Notes: generated from the letters alone by a model not told the origin. Numbered from the stretch's first letter, positions 46,193 to 55,720 are shown. The stretch is DNA of 64,000 nt from Lachnospiraceae bacterium (GCA_017526745.1 JAFXQX010000029.1:1-64000); one strand, 5' to 3'. Numbers and translations are program-made.

Positions 46193-46977
46193 TAAGTGAT
46201 AAAGACGTAAAGGTTATAGAAGAGTTTGTCCGCTGTGCCGGAAAGATGCTTCTTAAAGCCAGGCCTGATGAGGGCTCGGTGCACAAAAAGGAAGGCCCGG
46301 CCAATTATGTGACGGACTATGATGTGAAGATACAGGAATACCTGATCGGGAAATTGTCTGCGGTATTTGGTGATGCATCATTTTACGGTGAAGAGGATAC
46401 CAAGGGAAGCACAGGGCAGGTAGGACGGGGATATACATTCTTCATCGATCCGATAGACGGGACGACAAACCTGATGTTTGATTACAATAACAGTTGTGTT
46501 AGCGTCGGGCTAGCGGAGGGTACAGTGATGACAGCCGGATGGGTATATGATCCTTACAAAGACAGGATGTATTGTGGTGTACGAAAAAAAGGTGCAACCC
46601 TTAACGGCAGGCCGCTTCACATTACGGATAAAGGAATGAATGAAGGTATTGTTGCCTTCGGATGCGCCAGATACAATGAAGGTGACATCATCTTTTCGGT
46701 ACTGAAAGAAGTGTTCATGAATTCCCTTTCAATAAGAAACGGGGGCTCAGCCGCGATAGACCTGTGCAGGATAGCTTCCGGATCAAATGTGGGATATGCG
46801 GAAATGAAACTTTGGCCGTATGATTATGCGGCAGCAAGTATTATCATAGAAGAAGCCGGCGGATATATCGGACAGCCCGACGGATCGGCCATAACACTTG
46901 ACAGACCCTGTCCGGTAGTTGCCGGAACGCGTAAAGCGTCAGAAGAACTCATGAATATCATAAGATCCGCACAATAG
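46189..46977 (+). CDS. Inositol monophosphatase family phosphatase
   Basis: Mg-dependent sugar/inositol phosphatase, 262 residues. The first metal motif is in YGEEDTKG, the second in FIDPIDGTTNLMFDY (D-P-I-D-G-T-T-N), and the third in KLWPYDYAAASIIIEEAGG (W-P-x-D-x-A-A). It shares four bases with fkp, so the two act together; a role in recycling a sugar phosphate around the fucose pathway is inferred. The exact substrate cannot be told from sequence. Confidence 0.92.
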   Translation: MISDKDVKVIEEFVRCAGKMLLKARPDEGSVHKKEGPANYVTDYDVKIQEYLIGKLSAVFGDASFYGEEDTKGSTGQVGRGYTFFIDPIDGTTNLMFDYNNSCVSVGLAEGTVMTAGWVYDPYKDRMYCGVRKKGATLNGRPLHITDKGMNEGIVAFGCARYNEGDIIFSVLKEVFMNSLSIRNGGSAAIDLCRIASGSNVGYAEMKLWPYDYAAASIIIEEAGGYIGQPDGSAITLDRPCPVVAGTRKASEELMNIIRSAQ

Positions 46978-47015
46978 AGTTAAACCAGTACTATGACGAA
47001 AGGAGATCTTTCAAA

Positions 47016-48827
47016 ATGAGAACGAAGAAAATCATGTGCATCATGTTGGCAATGACGATGATGGTCTTATCGGCCTGCACAAGCGTCACGGTAAATAATA
47101 CCGTACAGCCTGCTGATGACGCAAAAAACGAGGCTAACGATGTAGTTGACGGTGAAACGGTTGAAGCTGTCGAAGCCGTTGAAGCCGCTGAGAAAGAAGA
47201 GATCAAGGATGCGGCAAAACCCGTTTATAAGCTTGTAAGGCAGTACTTTGGCCAGTATTACGAAGGCACGAACAAGACCGACGGGGACGGAGAGCCCCTG
47301 GAGGGGAAAAAGGTCTATGACGGTACGAATCAGACCATCATGCTGGCTGATGAAAGCAAAGAACTGTATCCTGATCTTTATGAGAACTTAAACGCTGAGG
47401 CAAAAAAGGAGATAGAAGCGGCAAAAAAATATGCCGATTCAATGATCGGTCAGGCGAATGAAGATGCCGACAGCTCTGTTACCGACAAGCGCCCGTTTAT
47501 TGGCCCCTGGACAGATTATGTACAGGAAAACATTATCCGTGCTGACAGAAAAGTAATAAGCTATACACGTGATTTTTCAAGCTTTTCAGGAGGAGCCCAC
47601 GGCATCTACGGAAAAAGCGGGATCACATATGATGTAAAGACAGGTAAAAGACTTGTTCTTACGGACGTCGTTGATACCACTAAGGACAACCTTGTGAGCG
47701 TCCTCAAGGAAAAACTCCTCAAAATGGGCGAAGAGAGGGACGAAGAAGACGGGGATGTATTCTTCGATCTGGATGAGACGCTGGAGGGATACAGCCTTAC
47801 CGTTCAGAATGATCCTGCAAACTATTACGAGTTTTCCGGCGATGATGCGGAAACGGAAACAGATACAGATACAGAAACAGATACAGAAACAGGTTTTGTC
47901 TGGTATCTCGGATATGACGGTATACATTTCTACTTCGGACCTTATGAACTTGCGGCATATGCCCTGGGAGACTGGGAGGTCATAATAGGTTACGATGAGT
48001 TCCCCGGAACGGTAAAAGAACAGTACCTGCCCAATACAGATGAGGGATATGTTACGGCTTCCTTCATTCCGGTATGGTCGTCGGATTCGGACGATAGCAG
48101 TGATGACAGTCTTCACTTCACATTTAAAGCAGAAGACGAACAGTATGATGACAGCGAATATATAGATGCCACGTCACTGACACTGAAAAAGGGATCAAAA
48201 GAAGCTGTGGCAGAAGATGAGTACTTCAGTTACAGTTACAGCAAGAATTCCTCACGTCAGTACAGGGTCGTTACGGCTGACAACAGGGAATATATCTATG
48301 TGGATCTGCTGACTTTTAACGATTATACCGATGTTGTCGTATTTGATATAACGGGAGGAGACATAAAACTTGCCGGCGTGCATACATGCCATCTTGTGTA
48401 TGAAGATACAGGGGATGACACCTATGCCGGAGAATTCATACCGACCGATCCCGATAATATGTACTATGCCGAGGTCGGAGACCTGCTCGGGACATACACA
48501 TGCTATGGCAGATATGTTGTAGGACCTGACGGGCTCCCGCAGTTTGCGGACAGCGATTACAGGATAAACTGGGGCTCGGAAGATGTCACTTCCCTTAAGG
48601 ATATTACAGTTACCGTGCTTGATGAGAAAGGAAACGAAACAGGAGAAGAAGCGGTTCCGGCCGGAACGCATTTTGTGCCGGTAAGGACAGATAACAAGAC
48701 CTATATGGACTGCACAGTTGATGGCGAAAGAACAGTAAGACTCAAATATACCAAGACCGACTATCCCGCCGAGATAGACGGAATAAGTGTTGATGATCTG
48801 TTTGACGGTCTGATCTATGCAGGGTAA
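47016..48827 (+). CDS. Lipoprotein with DUF3298-type domain
   Basis: 603 residues. Lipobox VLSAC with Cys21, an acidic linker, then a region (about 60-330) with the DUF3298/RsiV-like block SSFSGGAHGIYGKSGITYDV followed by TGKRLVLTDVV and VSVLKEKLL. An acidic T-D repeat interrupts it at about 285-296. The C-terminal half (about 350-600) is beta-rich and unknown. In RsiV such domains bind lysozyme; a similar ligand role here is only a suggestion. AAAGGAG is upstream. It is followed by the pseudouridine synthase gene without a terminator. Confidence 0.85.
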   Translation: MRTKKIMCIMLAMTMMVLSACTSVTVNNTVQPADDAKNEANDVVDGETVEAVEAVEAAEKEEIKDAAKPVYKLVRQYFGQYYEGTNKTDGDGEPLEGKKVYDGTNQTIMLADESKELYPDLYENLNAEAKKEIEAAKKYADSMIGQANEDADSSVTDKRPFIGPWTDYVQENIIRADRKVISYTRDFSSFSGGAHGIYGKSGITYDVKTGKRLVLTDVVDTTKDNLVSVLKEKLLKMGEERDEEDGDVFFDLDETLEGYSLTVQNDPANYYEFSGDDAETETDTDTETDTETGFVWYLGYDGIHFYFGPYELAAYALGDWEVIIGYDEFPGTVKEQYLPNTDEGYVTASFIPVWSSDSDDSSDDSLHFTFKAEDEQYDDSEYIDATSLTLKKGSKEAVAEDEYFSYSYSKNSSRQYRVVTADNREYIYVDLLTFNDYTDVVVFDITGGDIKLAGVHTCHLVYEDTGDDTYAGEFIPTDPDNMYYAEVGDLLGTYTCYGRYVVGPDGLPQFADSDYRINWGSEDVTSLKDITVTVLDEKGNETGEEAVPAGTHFVPVRTDNKTYMDCTVDGERTVRLKYTKTDYPAEIDGISVDDLFDGLIYAG

Positions 48828-48852
48828 AGAAGAAACAGATAAAGGTAAGACG

Positions 48853-49551
48853 ATGAGGCTGGATAAATATCTGGCCTCTTCCCGTGCCGGCAGCAGGAAG
48901 GAAGTACGGGATCTGATAAAACACGGATCCGTCAGTGTCAACGGAAATATCTGCCGTGATCCCTCAACGCATATAAGATCAGAGGATGCGGTACTTTGCA
49001 GGGGTCTGCCCGTAGTTTATAAAGAACACGTTTACTATATGCTCAACAAGCCGGCAGGCTGTGTCAGTGCAACGACAGACGAAAAAGAACGTACGGTTCT
49101 CGATCTGTTTCCCGAGGATCTTCAAAAGGGACTGTTTATTGTCGGAAGGCTTGATAAGGATTCCGTGGGTCTTCTCATAATATGTGATGACGGAGAACTT
49201 GCCCACGCTCTTACATCCCCTGCCTCACATGTCGACAAAAAATACTGTATCCGTACGGATGAACCGCTTGATGAAGAAGATGTAACGGCATTTGCTTCAG
49301 GTATAACCCTTTCAGACGGGACAAGGCTTAAGAGCGCCGTGCTTGATATCTTTGAAGATGATAAGTGTGCTGCGTTAGTTACAATACGTGAAGGGAAATA
49401 TCATCAGATCAAACGCATGATCGCCAGCCGCGGGAAAAAGGTTGTTTATCTGAAACGTTTGTCCATAGGGGGTCTGGTTCTTGATCGGGAACTTGACGAG
49501 GGGAGCTTTCGCGAACTGACCGATGAAGAGGTCAGAGTTTTGAGGATGTGA
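48853..49551 (+). CDS. rsuA: 16S rRNA pseudouridine synthase-like, RsuA family
   Basis: 232 residues: S4 domain (MRLDKYLASSRAGSRKEVRDL), then the synthase core with catalytic Asp in IVGRLDKDSVGLLIICDDG, and REGKYHQIKRMIASRG. The set matches RsuA-type enzymes (U516 of 16S rRNA). The ATG at 48853 starts with the S4 domain and has AAAGGTAAG upstream; an ATG at 48817 overlapping the lipoprotein is possible. The HIxRGLDxxSxGLL core is slightly unusual (S-V-G in place of T-x-G). It is the second rRNA pseudouridine synthase in the window. Confidence 0.9.
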   Translation: MRLDKYLASSRAGSRKEVRDLIKHGSVSVNGNICRDPSTHIRSEDAVLCRGLPVVYKEHVYYMLNKPAGCVSATTDEKERTVLDLFPEDLQKGLFIVGRLDKDSVGLLIICDDGELAHALTSPASHVDKKYCIRTDEPLDEEDVTAFASGITLSDGTRLKSAVLDIFEDDKCAALVTIREGKYHQIKRMIASRGKKVVYLKRLSIGGLVLDRELDEGSFRELTDEEVRVLRM

Positions 49552-49588
49552 TTTTAAAAAAATTTCATTACAAGTGTTATGAAAAGTA

Positions 49589-49656
49589 TTGACTTTACCT
49601 GGGGTGGAAATGCTATAATCGGGCTACACGCAAGATTTTTGCGTGTAGCTTTTCTT
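49589..49656 (+). promoter_or_regulatory. Promoter overlapping a 5'-terminal hairpin/terminator
   Basis: TTGACT (49589-49594) and an extended -10 TGCTATAAT (TATAAT at 49614-49619; spacer 19). Three bases after the -10, GCTACACGCAA (49623-49633) pairs perfectly with TTGCGTGTAGC (49639-49649) and is followed by TTTTCTT. The hairpin can terminate rsuA transcripts and, for the promoter here, would form the very start of the mRNA. The Shine-Dalgarno GGTGGAGG and ATG 49692 follow. Confidence 0.75.
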
Positions 49657-49691
49657 GTAAAACAGAAAGATTGTGGTGGAGGTTACAAAAA

Positions 49692-52106
49692 ATGAGAAGG
49701 ATATTCAGAACGTTAAGTGTACTTTTGTCCGCCGCCCTGATAATGGGCAGCGTAGGCGGAGTGAACGCTTTTGCCGATGAGTCAAAAGGCAGGATCGCCA
49801 ACACCCCGAAAAACCTTACCGGACTTACGGTGACCGGTTTTAATGCTCCGACAGGCGGAGTCCCTTTTGCGAAAGGAGTTACCATAACTTCGGCAGAAGG
49901 ATTCAGTTGGGATATTCCTGTTGTCTGGAACGATGCGAGCGGCAAGACGGTGACTGTTCCGGAACCGGGAAAGATATACTTTCCTACGTTTGTACTGTAT
50001 GTTCCCGGCGGATATAAGCTTGGAGACGTTGATGCAGCCGGACATATCATTGTCAGATTCCCGGCATTATTATCACCCGACGGATTAGTATATATGGTCG
50101 ATCCTGCAACCGGGATCACATATATTACGTATGCGAAGGGATTGATCGCCCCCGGCCCCGGAGGAAGTTATACGACAAAATCGGGAGATAAAGCGGCAGA
50201 TAAAGATAAAGAAAATAAAGGGTCCGATGACGCTGATGAAGATGACTACGACGATGATGACGACGACGATATACCGGAAGAGATCCGGAAGTTCTGTGAT
50301 GATACTGCCATTAATGCGATATACTGGCAGGAACCCGAATTTCTTTCATGGCTTATCGGTGTTATCAGAGACAGTATCCAGCCTCAGGCTGTACAGCTTT
50401 TAATAGATGGTTTTGACGATTCATTCGGCAAGGCACGCGATGAAGAGCTTACTGACAGTATGGGACTGTATATATATTTCGAAACCGGAAGCCTTGATGG
50501 TGACCCTACTCCGGAGGGTGCTCTTGGCTATGTATCGGGATTTTATGATAATAATAAAGAATACGTTGTATATATGGGCATTGATGCAAATCAGTATGTG
50601 ACATTTAACGCTCAAACGGGCAAATATGAGATCATAGACACAAAGAGGGATGATTTTACAAATACAGTCGTACATGAGATGATGCATGGCATCATGGATG
50701 ATTATACCCGGTATGGCATGTCGGGGCAGACAGATCAGAGTGCTTTTCCGAACTGGTTTATAGAGGGGATTGCCACTACGGTCGAGAACGCTTATCAATA
50801 CAGAAATGCTACTTTTATGGAATTATACAATGAGGATGAAAGAGCATACACCACGGGCAGCATAAAAGATAGGTATACCACTACGTCTGCCGATGGCGAG
50901 GAATTTGATATCAAATACAGCGCCAGTCAGAATAATGGTGCCAGTGCATATGTAATGGGATCCGTTGCGACAGTTTACCTGGGTTATCTGTATTCCAAGA
51001 ACATACTTAATCAGGATCCGATCGATGCTAACGGTAATGTCAATATCAGTTATATCAGAGACGGTGTAGACCACATCCTTTTGGATCTTCACGGAACAAC
51101 CCCAAACGGTAGCGATGCACAGAGTCTTGACACTATTATTAAAAAGCTGAGTAATGAACAATATGCAAATACGAAAGCATTTCAGGACAATTTCATAAAA
51201 GGAGATACAGAGGGTCAGGCAGGCGGATCCCTGTGGTTTACAGAGCAGTATCTCAACTGGATGAAAGGTCAGGGATATGATGACGGGGAAAAGCATATGG
51301 AAGCCAACGGATCGATCCTTCGTGATGAGCAAAACTACAGTGATCCGATCCCCGATTGGGGCATCAAACCGGAAGGATTGCCCTATCAGATAGCCGATCA
51401 GCGTCCGCCTGTTAAAACATCAACAGATGATGTCCGTGCAAACACAACAGGAGGAACTTCCGAAGTAGGTCAAGGAAGCCCTGCTATTCAGCCGGAGGGT
51501 GCTGATCAGCAAGCTGCGAAGACAAAGCTTACAGCTGCCGATCTTATGAACACCCTTGTTTTACCGACTGATACGGCGCAATCCGTTACTGATACGGATT
51601 CATCTGCGCCGGCGGTTGTGACACCTCCCGCAACAGAGACTTCAACGGATGAGCCTTCTTCTACACCGGCAGCAACCTCAGATTCATCATCTTCTGAGTC
51701 GTCATCATCAGCACAGTCTCATTCGGATCAGGCATCCGAGGAGTCCAAAGCGGATCAGGCATCCGAGGAGTCCAAAGCGGATCAGGCATCCGAGGAGTCC
51801 AAAGCGGATCAGGCATCCGAGGAGTCCAAAGCGGATCAGGCATCTGAGAAGTCCAAAGCGGATCCGGCATCTGTGAACAATGCTACGGCTCCCTCATCGG
51901 TAACCGAAGCAACTCCTGCGGATAAGGGTGATAAAGCAACAGCACCTGCAGCTACAACCCAGGCAGCTCCTGCAGCTACAACTCAGGCGGCACCTGCAGC
52001 TACAACCCAGGCGGCTCCTGCGGCGACCACCCAGGCAGCTCCTGCGACAGCAGCACCCGCTGTAACTACGCAGACATCTGATCAGGTGCAAAAGCCTGCT
52101 GCATAG
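49692..52106 (+). CDS. Secreted HExxH metallopeptidase with repetitive tail
   Basis: 804 residues. Signal peptide (cleavage near NAFA, about 28), a beta-like domain (about 35-150), an acidic spacer with a run of seven Asp, then a gluzincin-type peptidase core: H328-E-M-M-H332 in NTVVHEMMHGIMDD and E358 in NWFIEGIATTVENA as third ligand. From about residue 570 the tail is Ala/Ser/Thr/Pro-rich with 27- and 24-base direct repeats encoding SEESKADQA and AATTQAAP units, a likely wall-spanning stalk; no LPxTG was found. Family beyond 'HExxH gluzincin' not identified. The ATG at 49692 has GGTGGAGG upstream. Confidence 0.85.
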   Translation: MRRIFRTLSVLLSAALIMGSVGGVNAFADESKGRIANTPKNLTGLTVTGFNAPTGGVPFAKGVTITSAEGFSWDIPVVWNDASGKTVTVPEPGKIYFPTFVLYVPGGYKLGDVDAAGHIIVRFPALLSPDGLVYMVDPATGITYITYAKGLIAPGPGGSYTTKSGDKAADKDKENKGSDDADEDDYDDDDDDDIPEEIRKFCDDTAINAIYWQEPEFLSWLIGVIRDSIQPQAVQLLIDGFDDSFGKARDEELTDSMGLYIYFETGSLDGDPTPEGALGYVSGFYDNNKEYVVYMGIDANQYVTFNAQTGKYEIIDTKRDDFTNTVVHEMMHGIMDDYTRYGMSGQTDQSAFPNWFIEGIATTVENAYQYRNATFMELYNEDERAYTTGSIKDRYTTTSADGEEFDIKYSASQNNGASAYVMGSVATVYLGYLYSKNILNQDPIDANGNVNISYIRDGVDHILLDLHGTTPNGSDAQSLDTIIKKLSNEQYANTKAFQDNFIKGDTEGQAGGSLWFTEQYLNWMKGQGYDDGEKHMEANGSILRDEQNYSDPIPDWGIKPEGLPYQIADQRPPVKTSTDDVRANTTGGTSEVGQGSPAIQPEGADQQAAKTKLTAADLMNTLVLPTDTAQSVTDTDSSAPAVVTPPATETSTDEPSSTPAATSDSSSSESSSSAQSHSDQASEESKADQASEESKADQASEESKADQASEESKADQASEKSKADPASVNNATAPSSVTEATPADKGDKATAPAATTQAAPAATTQAAPAATTQAAPAATTQAAPATAAPAVTTQTSDQVQKPAA
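51726..51860 (+). repeat. Five tandem 27-base repeats
   Basis: GATCAGGCATCCGAGGAGTC-type units start at 51726, 51753, 51780 and 51807 as perfect copies, with one degenerate copy at 51834. They encode DQASEESKA units of the peptidase tail. Identity at DNA level implies recent expansion. Confidence 0.95.
51948..52043 (+). repeat. Four 24-base repeats
   Basis: Units encoding AATTQAAP start at 51948, 51972, 51996 and 52020, with a few synonymous differences. Confidence 0.9.
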
Positions 52107-52122
52107 TACAAAAAAGGATAGT

Positions 52123-52169
52123 ATAATATGGGGAGCACCCGCATCATTTGGTGCGGGTGCTCTGTTTTA
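52123..52169 (+). promoter_or_regulatory. -10 box directly followed by a hairpin/terminator
   Basis: TATAAT at 52123-52128 is followed after five bases by GAGCACCCGCA (52134-52144) pairing perfectly with TGCGGGTGCTC (52153-52163) and then TGTTTT. Predicted +1 is about 52135, inside the first stem bases. No convincing -35. The hairpin probably terminates the upstream peptidase gene and, if the -10 is used, starts the downstream mRNA. Confidence 0.65.
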
Positions 52170-52193
52170 CAAAAGGTTAAGGAGACAGTCGTA

Positions 52194-55100
52194 ATGATCA
52201 GAAAGGTAATCTCATTAATGGTGGCCATGTCATTGGCATTTCCGACCATTTCATCTGCGAATGTCAGGTCACTTCCCGAAGTGTCGGAAGAGATGCTTTC
52301 ATATGAGCACTGGCTGAAGGATTCTTCGGATTCAGACAGAGTTCTTGCGGAAGCTGATGAGATAAAGAGGCTTAACGAGTCGTTTCTTCACTGCACGGAT
52401 TGCAACATGAACGATCTTGCTGCTGCGGAAGGCACATATAATGGCAAGTCGGCCAATCTGGCAAGATGGAAATCGGCCATGTCTTCTCTGTCGGCCTATC
52501 TTGACGGTAATCATTATGACAGATCCGATGATGCGGTCTCCGGCCCGTATGTGATGGAGATTCTCAATAATATTGAAGATCCCGATGCATCGACCTTGGA
52601 AGAGATCAGGTTTGGTATCGCAGTGCACCGCTCGGATGTACGTGCGTATCCAACGGATCTGATCATCGCCGATGATCCCGGGGACAGCGATTTTGACAAT
52701 GTTCAGAATTCCGCAGTTCGTGTAGGTGAACCGGTCACAGTATATGCATCATCTTCAGACGGTAAATACTATTATTGTAATACTTCGTGTGTTTCGGGAT
52801 GGATACCGTCGGAAGATATAGCTTTATGCCATGATAAGGATGAGTGGCTGTCAGCATGGCAGATACCGGACCGAAAAGTGATGGTCGTTACGGATTCGAA
52901 GTTTACGCTTGAAGCGTCCAATACGGATCCCGAACTTTCCGGTCTCATGCTTACGATGGGTACGGTTCTTGAAAAAGTCGAGCCATATGAATTCGGGAAT
53001 ATGATCGGAAACCGAAGCTCATACTACAACTATACCGTCTGGATACCGGTAAGGGATGAGAACGGCATGTTTGCCAGAAAGCAGGCCCTTGTTTCCGTTC
53101 ATCACGGCCTTAATGACGGATATCTTCCGCTTACGACTGCAAATATCCTAAAGCAGGCTTATGCAAAACTCGGGGATACATACGGATGGGGCGGAATGCT
53201 CTCATCGGTCGACTGCTCAAGCTATGTAAGGGATGTATATAAGTGTTTCGGCCTTGAACTTCCGAGAAATACGACATGGCAGGCTGCCATGCCTGTTGAA
53301 AGATATGACATCACCGAAGCCGATGATGATGAAAAAAAGGCACTTCTTGATACGCTGTCTCCCGGCGCGATTTTGTTCTTTAAAGGCCATGAGATGCTGT
53401 ATCTCGGCCATGAAGAAGACAGGTATTATGTGATAAGCGCCACAAGTTCGATGATGTATCCGGGAACAAACGACAAGGCCAGAGTCAGATCCGTGATCAT
53501 CAATACGCTTGACGTAAAAAGAGCCAACGGCAACACTTGGCTGTCGGATCTGTATGAAGCAGCAGTTCCTTATGTACCTGCAACTTCGGAAGATGCTGAT
53601 ATCATCACAACAGGCGGCAGTCCGTGGATCGATTCGGACATAAAAGAGAATATAACTTCCGACATGCCTACGGATCCTGCGGATGATTTTCACCTGTATG
53701 TAAACCGTGACTGGATCTGCAAAAGCAAGATCCCGGAAGGAACGCCGTATTATTACGGGGCATTTGACAAAGCAAATGAAGAGACACAGAAGAAGTTACT
53801 GGAGATGATAAACGACGATTCTCTTTCCGGCAATGATGCAAAGCTTGTGCGTGCCTTCTACGATATCGCGATCGACTGGGACAGGAGAAATGACGAAGGA
53901 CTGTCACCGCTTCGGCAGACAGTTAATGATATACAGGCCATTAAGTCTCTTGATGATGCAACCGCACTCCTGTGTGATCAGGACAGGTCGTTTTGTATTC
54001 CCACGCTCTTTGATGTTGCAAATACACAGTCATTATCAGATTCGTCCCGATATGTAGCAGATGTTACGGAGCCTTCGCTCTTTCTCGGTGCCCCTGAGGA
54101 GTATACGGATCGAACTGAACAGGGGGACAGGGCTTATGAGGCATATAAGGAAGAAATGGTCACTCTCCTTATGCGTCTGTTATACAGCAAAGAGGAGGCG
54201 CTTGAGATATACGATGATGCCATAGCATTTGAAACAAAACTTGCCGGGCATATGTATACAAGCGTTGAGCAGATGTCACCCGATTTCTTCGATAAATGCA
54301 ATAATGTTTACACCAAAGAAGAATTTGCCGCACTTTGTCCCGATATTCCCGTAATGAATATGATATCGGCAAACGGATACGGTGATGCGAAAGAGTATCT
54401 GGTCGAGAATCCCGGGTATTTCAGGGCGCTGAATGATATTTATACTGAAGATAATCTGAAACTCGTCAAGGCGTATATGCTGACAGGCTATGTTGATTCG
54501 GCCGCATACATGGCGGACCGTGCTGCGTATGAGACCACAGGGAACAGGACCCAGGCCATCTATGGCATAAGCGGATTCATGCCATATGAAAAACTTGCCC
54601 TTAAGAACACCCGCAATGCCCTGCCTGAGGCTGTGTCCAGGGCATATCTTGAAAAGTATGATTCAATTGCCATGAAGGAGGATATCACAAAACTGTGTGA
54701 GAAGATCATCAAAGAGTATCGTACCATGCTTGAGTCCGAGGACTGGATGTCGGAAGAGACCCGCAAAAAAGCGATCGAAAAACTGGATGCGCTAACTGTA
54801 TGTGCAGTATATCCGGATAAATGGATGTATGATTACGAGGGTATCGATCTTGCCGGAATGAACTATTACGAAGCATGTAAAACGGTAGCACGTTATAAAA
54901 GATCCGTAAATGCCGGACTGACGGATCAGACGGTCGATGAGGAACTGTGGCCGATATCAGATATCCTTCAGGCAAATGCCTGTTACGAATCTCAGGAAAA
55001 CAAGATCATGATCATCCGGGGGATCCTTGAGGGAGACTTCTACCACGAGAACATGTCGGAAGAAGAACTCATGGGAGGAATAGGATATGTCATCGGACAT

Positions 55101-55562
55101 GAGATCTCGCATGCTTTTGATACGAACGGGTCGCAGTTTGACAAGGATGGCAATTTCAGAGACTGGTGGCAGAAAGAGGACTATGCCGCATTCAGACAAA
55201 GGACGGACAAGCTTGTTTCATATTTCAATAATATCACGATATGGGATGGCCTGAACGTCCCGGGGAATAACATACAGACCGAAGCGATTGCCGACATGGG
55301 AAGTGTGAAGGTACTGCTGTCAATGGCAGGATCCGTCGACGGGTTTGACTATGATGCATTCTTTAAAAAGCTTGCAACTGTATATAGGACGGTAATAACT
55401 CCCGAATATGAAATGGATTCGGCAATGCACGATGTCCACCCGCTTTCGTATCTTCGAACCAATGCCGTGCTTCAGCAGTTTGACGAATTTTACGAGACAT
55501 ATGACGTCAAAGAGGGTGATAATATGTACCTTGCGCCTTCCGACAGAATAAGCATCTGGTAG
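52194..55562 (+). CDS. Secreted NlpC/P60 endopeptidase fused to M13 metallopeptidase
   Basis: 1122 residues. Signal peptide, then an N-terminal region with SH3-like segments (YASSSDGKYYYCNTSCVSGW), an NlpC/P60 domain with C341 in SSVDCSSYVRD and H399 in FKGHEMLYLG (usual for peptidoglycan gamma-D-glutamyl-diamino acid cleavage), and from about 495 a full M13 (neprilysin-type) peptidase: FHLYVNRDW start, H969-E-I-S-H973 and E1030-A-I-A-D1034, 61 residues downstream as in neprilysin. The usual GENIAD third-ligand motif reads T-E-A-I-A-D here. Secreted, with no anchor beyond the SH3-like part. A wall hydrolase and an oligopeptidase in one chain is unusual. The ATG at 52194 has AAGGAGA upstream. 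Confidence 0.92.
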   Translation: MIRKVISLMVAMSLAFPTISSANVRSLPEVSEEMLSYEHWLKDSSDSDRVLAEADEIKRLNESFLHCTDCNMNDLAAAEGTYNGKSANLARWKSAMSSLSAYLDGNHYDRSDDAVSGPYVMEILNNIEDPDASTLEEIRFGIAVHRSDVRAYPTDLIIADDPGDSDFDNVQNSAVRVGEPVTVYASSSDGKYYYCNTSCVSGWIPSEDIALCHDKDEWLSAWQIPDRKVMVVTDSKFTLEASNTDPELSGLMLTMGTVLEKVEPYEFGNMIGNRSSYYNYTVWIPVRDENGMFARKQALVSVHHGLNDGYLPLTTANILKQAYAKLGDTYGWGGMLSSVDCSSYVRDVYKCFGLELPRNTTWQAAMPVERYDITEADDDEKKALLDTLSPGAILFFKGHEMLYLGHEEDRYYVISATSSMMYPGTNDKARVRSVIINTLDVKRANGNTWLSDLYEAAVPYVPATSEDADIITTGGSPWIDSDIKENITSDMPTDPADDFHLYVNRDWICKSKIPEGTPYYYGAFDKANEETQKKLLEMINDDSLSGNDAKLVRAFYDIAIDWDRRNDEGLSPLRQTVNDIQAIKSLDDATALLCDQDRSFCIPTLFDVANTQSLSDSSRYVADVTEPSLFLGAPEEYTDRTEQGDRAYEAYKEEMVTLLMRLLYSKEEALEIYDDAIAFETKLAGHMYTSVEQMSPDFFDKCNNVYTKEEFAALCPDIPVMNMISANGYGDAKEYLVENPGYFRALNDIYTEDNLKLVKAYMLTGYVDSAAYMADRAAYETTGNRTQAIYGISGFMPYEKLALKNTRNALPEAVSRAYLEKYDSIAMKEDITKLCEKIIKEYRTMLESEDWMSEETRKKAIEKLDALTVCAVYPDKWMYDYEGIDLAGMNYYEACKTVARYKRSVNAGLTDQTVDEELWPISDILQANACYESQENKIMIIRGILEGDFYHENMSEEELMGGIGYVIGHEISHAFDTNGSQFDKDGNFRDWWQKEDYAAFRQRTDKLVSYFNNITIWDGLNVPGNNIQTEAIADMGSVKVLLSMAGSVDGFDYDAFFKKLATVYRTVITPEYEMDSAMHDVHPLSYLRTNAVLQQFDEFYETYDVKEGDNMYLAPSDRISIW

Positions 55563-55676
55563 AATTTTAAATTTTTCGTCCGGGGGGTTAAGGGATCCGA
55601 AAAAGGTGACGATAAATATATCAAAGATAAGAAAATAAGCCAAAACTCTTTTTCATTTTGTAACCTCCCTAAACAA

Positions 55677-55720
55677 AGAATCCGGCGGGACACAGTGTTC
55701 CCGCCGGGTTCTTTATTTTC
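55677..55720 (+). terminator. Intrinsic terminator
   Basis: AAGAATCCGGCGGGA pairs with TCCCGCCGGGTTCTT (one G-T pair) and is followed by TATTTTC. The 120 bases before it, after the NlpC-M13 gene, contain a CCGGGGGGTTAAGGGATCCG stretch whose role is unclear. Confidence 0.9.

Noticed and set aside
51726-51860. Regular repeats considered as a CRISPR array
   Set aside because: The 27-base units are contiguous without spacers and encode in-frame SEESKADQA units.
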